Positions 17,894 through 25,126 of a stretch of DNA of 64,000 bases are shown in pieces; position 1 is the stretch's first letter; each line of letters begins with the position of its first letter. Made by a program: the position numbers and the translations under genes. The DNA is from Streptomyces pyxinicus (GTDB lineage: Bacteria > Actinomycetota > Actinomycetes > Streptomycetales > Streptomycetaceae), in the NCBI RefSeq assembly GCF_024753135.1, contig NZ_JANUGP010000031.1, positions 20,853 to 84,852 of the forward strand, given 5' to 3'. The notes under the pieces were generated by a model that saw nothing but the letters and a program-made list of their open reading frames with translations, was not told where the DNA came from and did not search any database.

Positions 17894-18895
17894 ATGCGTG
17901 TACTGGTCACCGGCGGCGCCGGTTTCATCGGGTCCCATGTCGTCGAGGCCCTGCGGGAGCGCGGCCACGAGCCGCTGGTGTTCGACGTCCGGGCGGATCC
18001 CGGCGCGGACGTGCGCGATCCGACGGCGGTGGCCGGCGCGCTGGCCGGAGTGGACGCCGTCTGCCACCAGGCGGCCATGGTCGGGCTCGGCGACGGGGTC
18101 GCGGACGCGGCGGAGTACGTCGCCCGCAACGACCTGGGTACGGCCGTACTGGTCGCCGCGATGGCCCGGGCGGGGGTACGGCGGCTGGTGCTGGCCGGCT
18201 CGATGGTGGTCTACGGGGAGGGCCGCTACACGTGTCCGCGGCACGGTGTCGTACGGCCCGGTCCGCGCACGCCGGCCGACCTCGACGCGGGGTCGTTCGA
18301 GCCGCGCTGCCCGCTCTGCGGGGAGGACCTCGCACCCGGCCTGGTCGGCGAGGACGCGCCCACCGACCCTCGCAACGTGTACGCCGCCACCAAGCTGGCC
18401 CAGGAGTACCTGGCGGCGGCCTGGGCCCGCAGCACGGGCGGGTCGGCGGTGTCGCTGCGCTACCACAACGTGTACGGGCCCCGGATGCCGCGCGACACCC
18501 CTTACGCCGGGGTCGCCTCCTTCTTCCGCTCGGCCCTGGCCCGCGGTGCGGCGCCCCGGGTCTTCGAGGACGGGCGGCAGCGCCGGGACTTCGTGCACGT
18601 GAGGGACGTGGCCGCGGCGAACGTGGCGGCACTGGAGGCGGACCCGGCGCCGGGCGCCCTGACCGCCTACAACACCGGCAGCGGTGAGCCGCACACGGTC
18701 GGCGAGCTGGCGTGGGCGCTGTCCGCCGCCTGCGCCGGGCCCTCCCCGGTCGTCACCGGCGAGTACCGCCTCGGCGACGTCCGCCACATCACCGCCGACT
18801 CCACCCGCCTGCGCACCGACCTGAACTGGCGCCCCCGGGTGAGCTTCGCCCAGGGCATGCGGGAGTTCGCGGGGGCGGGGACGCGGGAGGGGTGA
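17894..18895 (+). CDS. NAD-dependent epimerase/dehydratase (extended SDR) with zinc-ribbon insertion
   Basis: This 333-residue extended SDR has the nucleotide motif VTGGAGFIGSHVVEAL, the catalytic YAATK, and the C-terminal RDFVHVRDVA and GSGEPHTV motifs of nucleotide-sugar epimerases and dehydratases. After the strand ending in VVYGEGRY there is an insertion with C114-x2-H117 and C139-x2-C142, a likely zinc ribbon not found in GalE-type enzymes. The start is leaderless, behind the shared response-regulator box. It should modify an NDP-sugar for the glycosyltransferases at 21327-26458; which sugar is unknown. Confidence 0.9.
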   Translation: MRVLVTGGAGFIGSHVVEALRERGHEPLVFDVRADPGADVRDPTAVAGALAGVDAVCHQAAMVGLGDGVADAAEYVARNDLGTAVLVAAMARAGVRRLVLAGSMVVYGEGRYTCPRHGVVRPGPRTPADLDAGSFEPRCPLCGEDLAPGLVGEDAPTDPRNVYAATKLAQEYLAAAWARSTGGSAVSLRYHNVYGPRMPRDTPYAGVASFFRSALARGAAPRVFEDGRQRRDFVHVRDVAAANVAALEADPAPGALTAYNTGSGEPHTVGELAWALSAACAGPSPVVTGEYRLGDVRHITADSTRLRTDLNWRPRVSFAQGMREFAGAGTREG

Positions 18896-19370
18896 CGGGA
18901 CCGGGCTCGGCGCGTGGGATGGCGGGACGGGGCGGGCCCCGGAACACCGAGGCGCGAACGCCGACCGCTGTTCCGCGCCCCGGTGTGCGGCCCGTGGCCG
19001 TCCGCGCCGGGCGGCCGGTGGCGTCCCGGCAGGCTCCGGCGCACGACCGTGCCGCACCGCCGTGACTCGCCACGTGAGCGCCCGGCCCCTTCGAGGGTCC
19101 TCACCGCAGAGGCCACCACCCCGCCGCGAACCCTCGGCGGAAGCGCACCCGCCCCGGTCAATGCGCCGCAGGCAGCGTCATCCCGGAAGCGGCAGCCGCC
19201 CGGAAACGGGCGCACCACCCCCGCGGAGCCGGAGCCCCGGAACCACCGCCGTGTGCGGTGCGCCGGCACCCGGCCGCCGGGCGCGCGTCTCGGGTGGCGA
19301 CACGCGGCCGGTCTCGCGGCGGTGGCCCCGGCGGCAGGTCCGCCCGAACGCCCCGCCCGATACAACCCCG
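18896..19370. other. 475-bp gap between convergent genes, holding a histidine-kinase remnant
   Basis: No convincing gene is seen between the epimerase stop and the histidine kinase stop. Open frames here lack domains and use shadow codon patterns. The one recognisable element is the near-duplicate of the kinase 3' end at 19157-19203. Confidence 0.6.
19157..19203 (-). pseudogene. Degraded copy of the histidine kinase 3' end
   Basis: These 47 bases match the last codons and stop region of the intact kinase gene (19370-19415) with about five differences, one of them a single-base insertion that shifts the frame. The encoded PGGCRF is kept, then the reading breaks. It looks like the relic of a second kinase gene or of a tandem duplication about 213 bp apart. 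Confidence 0.55.
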
Positions 19371-20480
19371 TCAAGGCGCCGCGGGCAGCGTCACCTCGAA
19401 GCGGCAGCCGCCCGGGATGTTGTGGACGGTGGCCCGGCCGTGGTGGGCCTCCACGATGCCGCGGACGATGGCGAGGCCGAGGCCCGCGCCGGCGGGTGGG
19501 GTGCGGGCGTGGGTGCCGCGCCAGCCGGTGTCGAAGACGCGGGGCAGGTCCTCCTCGGGGATGCCGCCGCAGGCGTCGGTGACGGTGAGCAGGACGCCCT
19601 CGTCGGTGCGCTCGGCGGCGACCGCCACCGTGCCGTCGGGCGGGGTGCGGCGGATGGCGTTCACCAGCAGGTTGCCGAGCACCCGGCTCATCTCCCGGCC
19701 GTCCACCTCCACCGGCAGCGGCTCCACGCGGTCGCCGACCAGCCGTACCCCGTGCTCGCGGGCGAGCGGGTCGGCTCCGGCGAGGGCGTCGCCGACGAGG
19801 TCGTACAGGCAGACGCGGGACGGGGAGAGCGGGAGGGTGCCCGCGTGGATGCGGGAGAGCTGGAACAGGTCGCCGACCATGCCGTCGAGCCGTTCGACCT
19901 CGGTGCGGATCTGCCGCAGGTAGCGGTCGGGGTCGGCGGCGACACCGTCCTCCAGCGCCTCCGCCATGGCCCGCAGCCCGGCCAGCGGGGTGCGCAGGTC
20001 GTGCGAGATCCAGGCGACCAGCTCGCGCCGGGAGGTCTCCAACGCCCGCTCCCGCTCCCGGGACTCGGCGAGCCGGGTGCTGGTGGCGGCCAACTGGCGG
20101 CTCAGCTCCTCCAGTTCGGCCGTGGCCGGCACACCCGGGGCGGCGAACTCGCCACCGTCGCCGAAGTGCCGTGCCGCGTCGGCGAGTTCGCGGCTGCGGG
20201 CGACCACCCAGCGGCCCAGCAGCAGCGCGGTGGCCAGTGAGACGACGGTCGCCATGGCGACGACGGTGGTGACCACGCTCAGGTCGTGCGGGGACAGGAA
20301 CATCGCCCAGGCGACGGCGAGGGTGCCGGCCAGCATCGCGACCACGCCGACCGCCGCGACCACGGTGAGCGAGGCGGTCAGCGACCGGCGCCGGATCAGC
20401 CGCAGCACGCCCGCCCCGGCCAGGCCCGTGGCGGCGGCGCCGGCGAAGGCGTACAGGGCGATGAGGAGGGTGTCGCGCAT
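19371..20480 (-). CDS. Two-component sensor histidine kinase
   Basis: The 369-residue kinase has two TM helices (~8-27 and ~38-62) plus a third hydrophobic stretch (~68-90), a HAMP-like linker, a HisKA domain with phospho-acceptor H160 in WISHDLRTPL, and a HATPase domain with N box NLLVNAIRRTP, G1 DACGGIPEED and G2 GAGLGLAIV. The extracytoplasmic part is short, so it may sense something in or at the membrane. It starts one base after the response regulator stop. The pair lies inside the glycan/molybdoenzyme locus it probably controls. Confidence 0.93.
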   Translation of the reverse strand: MRDTLLIALYAFAGAAATGLAGAGVLRLIRRRSLTASLTVVAAVGVVAMLAGTLAVAWAMFLSPHDLSVVTTVVAMATVVSLATALLLGRWVVARSRELADAARHFGDGGEFAAPGVPATAELEELSRQLAATSTRLAESRERERALETSRRELVAWISHDLRTPLAGLRAMAEALEDGVAADPDRYLRQIRTEVERLDGMVGDLFQLSRIHAGTLPLSPSRVCLYDLVGDALAGADPLAREHGVRLVGDRVEPLPVEVDGREMSRVLGNLLVNAIRRTPPDGTVAVAAERTDEGVLLTVTDACGGIPEEDLPRVFDTGWRGTHARTPPAGAGLGLAIVRGIVEAHHGRATVHNIPGGCRFEVTLPAAP

Positions 20481-20481
20481 G

Positions 20482-21213
20482 TCAGCGCACCGCCGCACCG
20501 GACTCGAAGCGGTAGCCGACGCCCCACACCGTCTGGATGAGACGGGGGCGGGCCGGGTCGTCCTCGACCTTGCCGCGCAGCCGCCGCACATGGACGGTGA
20601 CGGTCGACAGGTCGCCGAAGTCCCACTCCCACACCTCGCGCATCAGGTCCTCTCGGCTGTAGGCCCGGCCGGGGTTGCGCAGGAAGAAGGCGAGCAGGTC
20701 GAACTCCCGCAGGGTCAGCGCGAGTTCGGTGCCGTTCTTGGTGGCCCTGCGGGCCCCCGGGTCGACGGCGAGTCCGGCCGCGGCGAGCCGGGCGGCCTGG
20801 AGGACGGGGCGGCTGCGGCGCAGTACCGACTCCACGCGCAGGACGAGTTCGCGGGGGCTGAACGGCTTGGTGACGTAGTCGTCCGCGCCGACCTCCAGGC
20901 CGAGGATGCGGTCGTCCTCGTCCCCGCGCGCGGTGAGCATGATGACCGGCACCGGGCCGCCGTCCCGCATCCGCCGGCACACCTCAAGGCCGTCCATGCC
21001 GGGCAGCATCAGGTCGAGGACCACGAGGTCGGGCCGGTGCGCGGCGGCGCGGGCGAGGGCGGCCGGGCCGTCGGCGGCGCGGTCGACCAGGTAGCCGGCG
21101 CGGTGCAGGTATCCGGTGACGACCTCGGCGACGGTCGGATCGTCGTCCACGACCAGGACCCGGGTCGCCGGCTCGCCGGTCGCGGCCTCGGGGGACTCGT
21201 ACGGCTGTTGCAT
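20482..21213 (-). CDS. OmpR/PhoB-family response regulator
   Basis: The 243-residue protein has a receiver domain (VLVVDDDP, phospho-Asp D67 in LDLMLPGMDG, LTARGDE, KPFSPREL) and a C-terminal winged helix (LTLREFDLLAFFLRNPGRAYSREDLM ... VTVHVRRLRGKVE ... VWGVGYRF). The ATG at 21213 lies 6 nt behind a -10-like GAGGCT with no room for a ribosome site, so the mRNA may be leaderless. An 11-bp direct repeat sits 38 nt further up, as at two other promoters of the locus, which is the box form OmpR-family dimers bind. It is the likely master regulator of the locus. Confidence 0.94.
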   Translation of the reverse strand: MQQPYESPEAATGEPATRVLVVDDDPTVAEVVTGYLHRAGYLVDRAADGPAALARAAAHRPDLVVLDLMLPGMDGLEVCRRMRDGGPVPVIMLTARGDEDDRILGLEVGADDYVTKPFSPRELVLRVESVLRRSRPVLQAARLAAAGLAVDPGARRATKNGTELALTLREFDLLAFFLRNPGRAYSREDLMREVWEWDFGDLSTVTVHVRRLRGKVEDDPARPRLIQTVWGVGYRFESGAAVR

Positions 21214-21279
21214 GTCCTCAGCCTCGCACCGCGCGCCTCCGGGTGGCGGACCGGCGGGTGGGGCGTCCGCGTTTCGTAA
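21214..21279 (-). promoter_or_regulatory. Response-regulator box and promoter of the two-component operon
   Basis: On the minus strand, TTACGAAACGCGGACG (21279-21264) is followed after 38 nt by GAGGCT (21225-21220) and 6 nt later by the ATG. The spacing is identical to the boxes at 17827 and 25060. The divergent GT2 gene has its own -10 on the other side. Confidence 0.7.
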
Positions 21280-21314
21280 GGACCTCTCGCCCGGTATGCC
21301 CCGATTCCGGTTCG

Positions 21315-21326
21315 TAGGGTGAGAGC
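21315..21326 (+). promoter_or_regulatory. Leaderless promoter -10 of the GT2 operon
   Basis: TAGGGT (21315-21320) lies 6 nt before the GTG at 21327, the leaderless form seen across the window. The response-regulator box on the opposite strand ends 35 nt upstream and may serve both directions. Confidence 0.5.
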
Positions 21327-22034
21327 GTGACGACCCCTTCATCGGAGATCGACGTGGTGCTCCCCTGCCTGGACGAGGTCCGGGCTCTGCCCTGGGTCCT
21401 GGGCCGGATCCCGCCCGGCTGGCGCGCCCTCGTCGTCGACAACGGTTCCACCGACGGCTCGGCCGAGGTCGCCCGCGCGCTCGGCGCGACGGTGGTGCGC
21501 GAGCCGCGCCGCGGCTTCGGCGCCGCCTGCCACGCGGGCCTGACCGCCGCCACCGCCGAGATCGTGTGCTTCTGCGACTGCGACGGCTCGCTCGACCCCG
21601 CCCTGCTCGTGCCGTTCGTGCGCGAGGTGCGGCAGGGCGGCGCCGACCTGGTCCTCGGCCGCCGGCGCCCCCGGGAGCGGGGCGCCTGGCCGACGCACGC
21701 CCGCGCGGGCAACCTGGTGCTCGCGCGGATGCTGCGCCGCCGTACCGGACTGCGGCTGCACGACCTCGGTCCGCTGCGGGCCGCCCGCCGCGAGGCGCTG
21801 CTGGCGCTGGACCTGACCGACCGGCGCAGCGGCTACCCGTTGCAGATGGTGGTGCGCGCCGCCGACGCCGGCTGGCGGGTCTCCGAGCACGACGTGCCGT
21901 ACCTGCCGCGCACCGGCGCCTCGAAGGTGACCGGCACCTGGCGGGGTACGTGGCAGGCGGTGCGGGACATGAGCCGGGTGCTCGCCGAGCCCCCGGCCGC
22001 CCCGGCGCCGGCAGAACGGAGGGCCGCCCGGTGA
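21327..22034 (+). CDS. GT2-family glycosyltransferase
   Basis: The 235-residue protein is a single GT-A domain: DVVLPCLDEVRALPWVL at the start, the VVDNGSTDGS nucleotide-binding motif, and the metal-binding DCDGS. It has no membrane anchor. It resembles dolichyl-phosphate mannose synthase and UDP-glucose transferases of family 2. It leads a three-gene operon with the DUF2064 and methyltransferase genes, each overlapping the next by 4 bp, so the three probably act on one molecule. Donor and acceptor are unknown. Confidence 0.92.
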   Translation: MTTPSSEIDVVLPCLDEVRALPWVLGRIPPGWRALVVDNGSTDGSAEVARALGATVVREPRRGFGAACHAGLTAATAEIVCFCDCDGSLDPALLVPFVREVRQGGADLVLGRRRPRERGAWPTHARAGNLVLARMLRRRTGLRLHDLGPLRAARREALLALDLTDRRSGYPLQMVVRAADAGWRVSEHDVPYLPRTGASKVTGTWRGTWQAVRDMSRVLAEPPAAPAPAERRAAR

Positions 22035-22648
22035 CCACGCTGCTCGTCATCGCCAAGGAGCCGCTGCCCGGCCGGGTCAAGACCCGGCTGACCCCGCCCT
22101 TCAGCCCCCGGGAGGCGGCACGGCTGGCCCGCGCGGCGCTCGCGGACACCCTCGACGCCGTGACGGCGGCGCCCGCCACCCGGCGGATCCTGGTCCTGGA
22201 CGGGACACCGGGACCGTGGGTGCCGCCGGGCTTCGAGGTGCTGCCGCAGTGCGCGGGCGGCCTGGACGCACGCCTCGCGGACGCCTTCGCGCACTGCTCC
22301 GGCCCGGCCCTGCTGGTCGGCATGGACACCCCGCAGGTGACACCGGAGCTGCTCACCGTCGACTTCGCCGACTGCGACGCCTGGTTCGGCCCGGCGGAGG
22401 ACGGCGGCTTCTGGGCGCTGGGCCTCGCCGCACCCGATCCGGCCCTGCTGCGGGGTGTGCCCATGTCGACGCCGGGGACCGGTGCCGCGCAGCGGGCCCG
22501 GCTCATGGGCGCCGGGCTGCGGGTCCGTGACCTGCCCCGGCTGCGGGACGTGGACCTCGCGGCCGACGCCCGAGCGGTCGCCGCGCTCGCCCCGCACAGC
22601 CGGTTCGCCGCGTGTCTGGCCCACTGCGCACAGGCAGCCGCCCGATGA
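22031..22648 (+). CDS. DUF2064 (TIGR04282) glycosyltransferase-like protein
   Basis: The 205-residue product opens with the family signature IAKEPLPGRVKTRL and has GPAEDGGFWALGL further on, a GT-A-like nucleotide-sugar or nucleotidyl-transferase fold. Databases often call this family 'arsenosugar biosynthesis glycosyltransferase'; no arsenic genes are seen here, so that name should not be transferred. It is translationally coupled to both neighbours. Sequence alone suggests transfer or activation of a sugar. Confidence 0.9.
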   Translation: MTTLLVIAKEPLPGRVKTRLTPPFSPREAARLARAALADTLDAVTAAPATRRILVLDGTPGPWVPPGFEVLPQCAGGLDARLADAFAHCSGPALLVGMDTPQVTPELLTVDFADCDAWFGPAEDGGFWALGLAAPDPALLRGVPMSTPGTGAAQRARLMGAGLRVRDLPRLRDVDLAADARAVAALAPHSRFAACLAHCAQAAAR

Positions 22649-23427
22649 GCAGCCCGGCCGCCGCGCGCCCGGCGTGGGCCGCCGCCGACCCCTACGCCGG
22701 CGCGCTGCGCACCGGCCGGGGCCCGCTGTTCCTGCGCCGCACGGACGGCTGGCTGCTGCCGCTGGAGGTGGAGCGCTGGTGCGCCGGCGCCGACCCGGTC
22801 GACCGGGAGGTGCTGGACCGCTGCGAGGGTACCGTCCTGGACGTCGGCTGCGGGCCGGGCCGGCTGGTGGCGGAGCTGGCCGCCCGGGGCCGTACCGTGC
22901 TCGGCGTCGACGTCAGCGACACGGCCGTCCGGCACACCGCCCGGCGCCTGGGGCCGGGGCCACTGACGGGCGGGGCGCTGTGCCGTTCGGTGTTCGAGCC
23001 GCTGCCTCGCGAGGGCCGCTGGGACACCGTGCTGCTGCTGGACGGCAACGTCGGCATCGGCGGGGACCCGGCCGCGCTGCTGGGACGGGTCGCGGGGCTG
23101 CTGCGGCCGGGCGGTCTGCTCGTCGCCGAGACCGTGCCGGGCGAGGTCGACGAACGCGCCCACGTCGAGGTGGTGGACGTCCTCGGTGCCTTGGGGGGCG
23201 GCGGGACGCCGTTCCTCTGGGCGCGTCTCGGCACCCCGGCCCTGCTGCGGTACGCGCGCGGGGCCGGGTTCCGGGCCGTCGGTCAGTGGGAGCGGGGCGG
23301 CCGGTGCTTCGCCGCCCTGCGGGCGCGCAGCGCGAGCAGCAGCGCCGAGCCGCCGAAGAGCACGGCGGTGATCAGCAGCCAGCGGAGCGCGAAGCCGTCC
23401 GGGGACAGCCCGGTCGCCGACCGGTAG
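22645..23427 (+). CDS. Class I SAM-dependent methyltransferase
   Basis: The 260-residue protein has the SAM motif I VLDVGCGPGRLVAELAARG, an acidic motif II region (LGVDVSDTAV), and LLRPGGLLVAETVPGEVDE (motif III). The substrate is unknown; in this operon it may methylate a glycoside or lipid. The last ~48 residues lie antisense to the neighbouring membrane-protein gene and look less ordered (Ser-rich), so the end may have arisen by stop loss. The ATG at 22645 overlaps the DUF2064 stop. Confidence 0.9.
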   Translation: MSSPAAARPAWAAADPYAGALRTGRGPLFLRRTDGWLLPLEVERWCAGADPVDREVLDRCEGTVLDVGCGPGRLVAELAARGRTVLGVDVSDTAVRHTARRLGPGPLTGGALCRSVFEPLPREGRWDTVLLLDGNVGIGGDPAALLGRVAGLLRPGGLLVAETVPGEVDERAHVEVVDVLGALGGGGTPFLWARLGTPALLRYARGAGFRAVGQWERGGRCFAALRARSASSSAEPPKSTAVISSQRSAKPSGDSPVADR

Positions 23428-23756
23428 CGCTCGGCCGTCGCCCCGCTGATCAGCGGGAACCACACCAGGAGCAGCAGGCCCGACAGCGCGGCCGGCACCC
23501 GGACATAGGGTGTCAGGCGGCGCCGTCCGGCCGCCCCGAGCCCCCGGACGACGGCCCGGTCCGCCAGCGCGTACAGCGGCAGCAGCATTAGGTCGTGCAG
23601 CAGCGCGGCGCCCACGATCCACGCGGTGACACTGAGCCAGCCGTCGGCGAACAGGCGGGCGCCCGCGTAGGCGGCTAGGGCGAACGAGCAGCCGAGCAGC
23701 AGCAGTTGGAGCGGACTGCCGAGCGGCAGCGGGCGCGGTGCGAGGCGGCGGGGCAT
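23283..23756 (-). CDS. Small integral membrane protein, partner of the molybdoenzyme
   Basis: This 157-residue protein has four predicted TM helices (about 16-36, 42-62, 88-108, 125-145). No domain is recognised. Its start overlaps the molybdoenzyme stop in a TGATG junction, so it is almost surely co-expressed and may be a membrane anchor or electron-transfer partner. Its 3' end overlaps the convergent methyltransferase gene by 145 bp. Confidence 0.8.
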   Translation of the reverse strand: MPRRLAPRPLPLGSPLQLLLLGCSFALAAYAGARLFADGWLSVTAWIVGAALLHDLMLLPLYALADRAVVRGLGAAGRRRLTPYVRVPAALSGLLLLVWFPLISGATAERYRSATGLSPDGFALRWLLITAVLFGGSALLLALRARRAAKHRPPRSH

Positions 23757-25012
23757 CACAGGTCTCCGAAGGTCAGGCGCGCCACCCACTTGGTGTTCAG
23801 CACGCCGGGGGCGGCGGGCACGATGATCCGCGCCGGATAGCCGTGGTCGGGGGACAGTTCCTCGCCGTTGACCTGGAGCGCGAGCAGGGAGAGCGGGTCG
23901 GCCACCTGGTTGGCGCGCAGGGCGGCGCGGCGGAAGGCCCCGTGCCGTTGCAGGGACTCCACCAGCACGTCGGGCGGGTCGGTGTCGTGGCCGACGAGGG
24001 CCGCGAGGTTGCGCAGTGGTACCCCGCGCCACCACTGGTCGGCGGTCGACCAGCCCTCCACGCAGGCGATGGGCAGCGAGGAGCTGTGCAGGTCCATGGC
24101 GAGGAGCCGGTCGCGGGTGAGCCGGACGGTGCCGGTGCGGCCGGTGACGACGAGCCGCCAGGCGTCGTCGTGCGTGTCGGCGGCGGTGATCCCGGCGTAG
24201 GCGGCGGTCTTGTTGATCTGGAAGCCGTTCGGGCCGCCGCCCGGGTCGGCGGTGCCGTGCGGGGCGAGCAGGGCGGTGCGGCGGAAGGGGCCGCCGAGGC
24301 TCTGCCCGACGGTGGTGAGGAACAGCAGCAGCGAGCCGCCGCCGACCAGGCCGAGGGCGCCGCGCCGGGACATGGTCGGCGGGTCGGGGCGCGGCGCGAC
24401 GAGACCGGCGGCGGCGGAGTCGGCCGGTTTTCCGGACGGGTCGCTCCGGTGCCGTACGGCGCGCACCGCCGCGGGCGTCTTCAGCAGGGCGTGCGCCACG
24501 AACGCGGCGAAGAACACCCATGCCCCGTAGAAGTGCAGCGGGTAGAAGGAGCCGGGGAACACATAGTCGAGCTGGACGTTGAGGATCCCGGTGGTGAACT
24601 CGAACAGTCCGCCCCCGACGAGCAGCAGCAGGGAGATCCGCTCCAGGGCGTGGGCGGCGGAGCGGGCCGGGGGCAGGGCGAACAGCTTCGGCACCACCGA
24701 CCACAGCTTGGCCAGCAGGACGGGGACCAGGGTGATGCCGAGCGTGACATGGGTGCCCTGGGTGAGGCGGTAGAGCCACACCGGGCCGGTCGGCCAGGCG
24801 AACAGGTAGAAGCCGAGGACGCCCTTGCCGGGGGTCTTGTCGTTCACCGGGGCGAGTCCCGGGTTGTACGCGGCGTAGGACAACAGTCCGGTCACGAACA
24901 GCACGGTGATGCCGACGAGCAGGACGAGGCCGAGCACCGAGGTGAGCCACGGCCCGCGCAGGGGGCTGCGCCAGAAGCCGGGCGAGGTGGGCGGTCGGGG
25001 ATGGTCACGCAT
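23756..25012 (-). CDS. Membrane-anchored YedY/sulfite-oxidase-type molybdopterin oxidoreductase
   Basis: The 418-residue protein joins an N-terminal four-helix membrane domain (~20-190, His residues in RLTQGTHVTLG and FVAHALLK that could hold b-type haem) to a sulfite-oxidase-fold molybdopterin domain (~250-418). Cys317 in IACVEGWS is the expected molybdenum ligand. A second hydrophobic segment with SRRG (SRRGALGLVGGGSLLLFLTT, ~216) resembles an internal Tat signal placing the molybdenum domain outside the cell. A TACGGT -10 lies 6 nt before the ATG. The family includes methionine-sulfoxide reductases and sulfite oxidases; its job among sugar enzymes is open. Confidence 0.9.
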   Translation of the reverse strand: MRDHPRPPTSPGFWRSPLRGPWLTSVLGLVLLVGITVLFVTGLLSYAAYNPGLAPVNDKTPGKGVLGFYLFAWPTGPVWLYRLTQGTHVTLGITLVPVLLAKLWSVVPKLFALPPARSAAHALERISLLLLVGGGLFEFTTGILNVQLDYVFPGSFYPLHFYGAWVFFAAFVAHALLKTPAAVRAVRHRSDPSGKPADSAAAGLVAPRPDPPTMSRRGALGLVGGGSLLLFLTTVGQSLGGPFRRTALLAPHGTADPGGGPNGFQINKTAAYAGITAADTHDDAWRLVVTGRTGTVRLTRDRLLAMDLHSSSLPIACVEGWSTADQWWRGVPLRNLAALVGHDTDPPDVLVESLQRHGAFRRAALRANQVADPLSLLALQVNGEELSPDHGYPARIIVPAAPGVLNTKWVARLTFGDL

Positions 25013-25059
25013 GTTCCGACCGTAGGCGCGGGCGGCCCCGGAAACGGGGACGCCGCTGA

Positions 25060-25126
25060 TGACGAAACGCTGACGTCCGGCGGGGAAGCGGGCCGGTCGG
25101 AGCGGCCCCGTCCTAGCGTGTGCGCC
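25060..25126 (+). promoter_or_regulatory. Response-regulator box and leaderless promoter of the mannosyltransferase-like gene
   Basis: TGACGAAACGCTGACG (25060-25075), 38 nt, TAGCGT (25114-25119), 7 nt, GTG. Box, spacing and -10 repeat those before the epimerase and the response regulator. Confidence 0.7.

Noticed and set aside
18667..19374. 235-codon minus-strand frame between epimerase and kinase
   Set aside because: It contains only the PGGCRF echo of the kinase end and otherwise has no domain, so I treat it as a remnant, not a gene.
22031..22648. Arsenosugar biosynthesis from the DUF2064 family name
   Set aside because: No arsenic methyltransferase, radical-SAM or resistance genes lie nearby; the family name alone is weak evidence.
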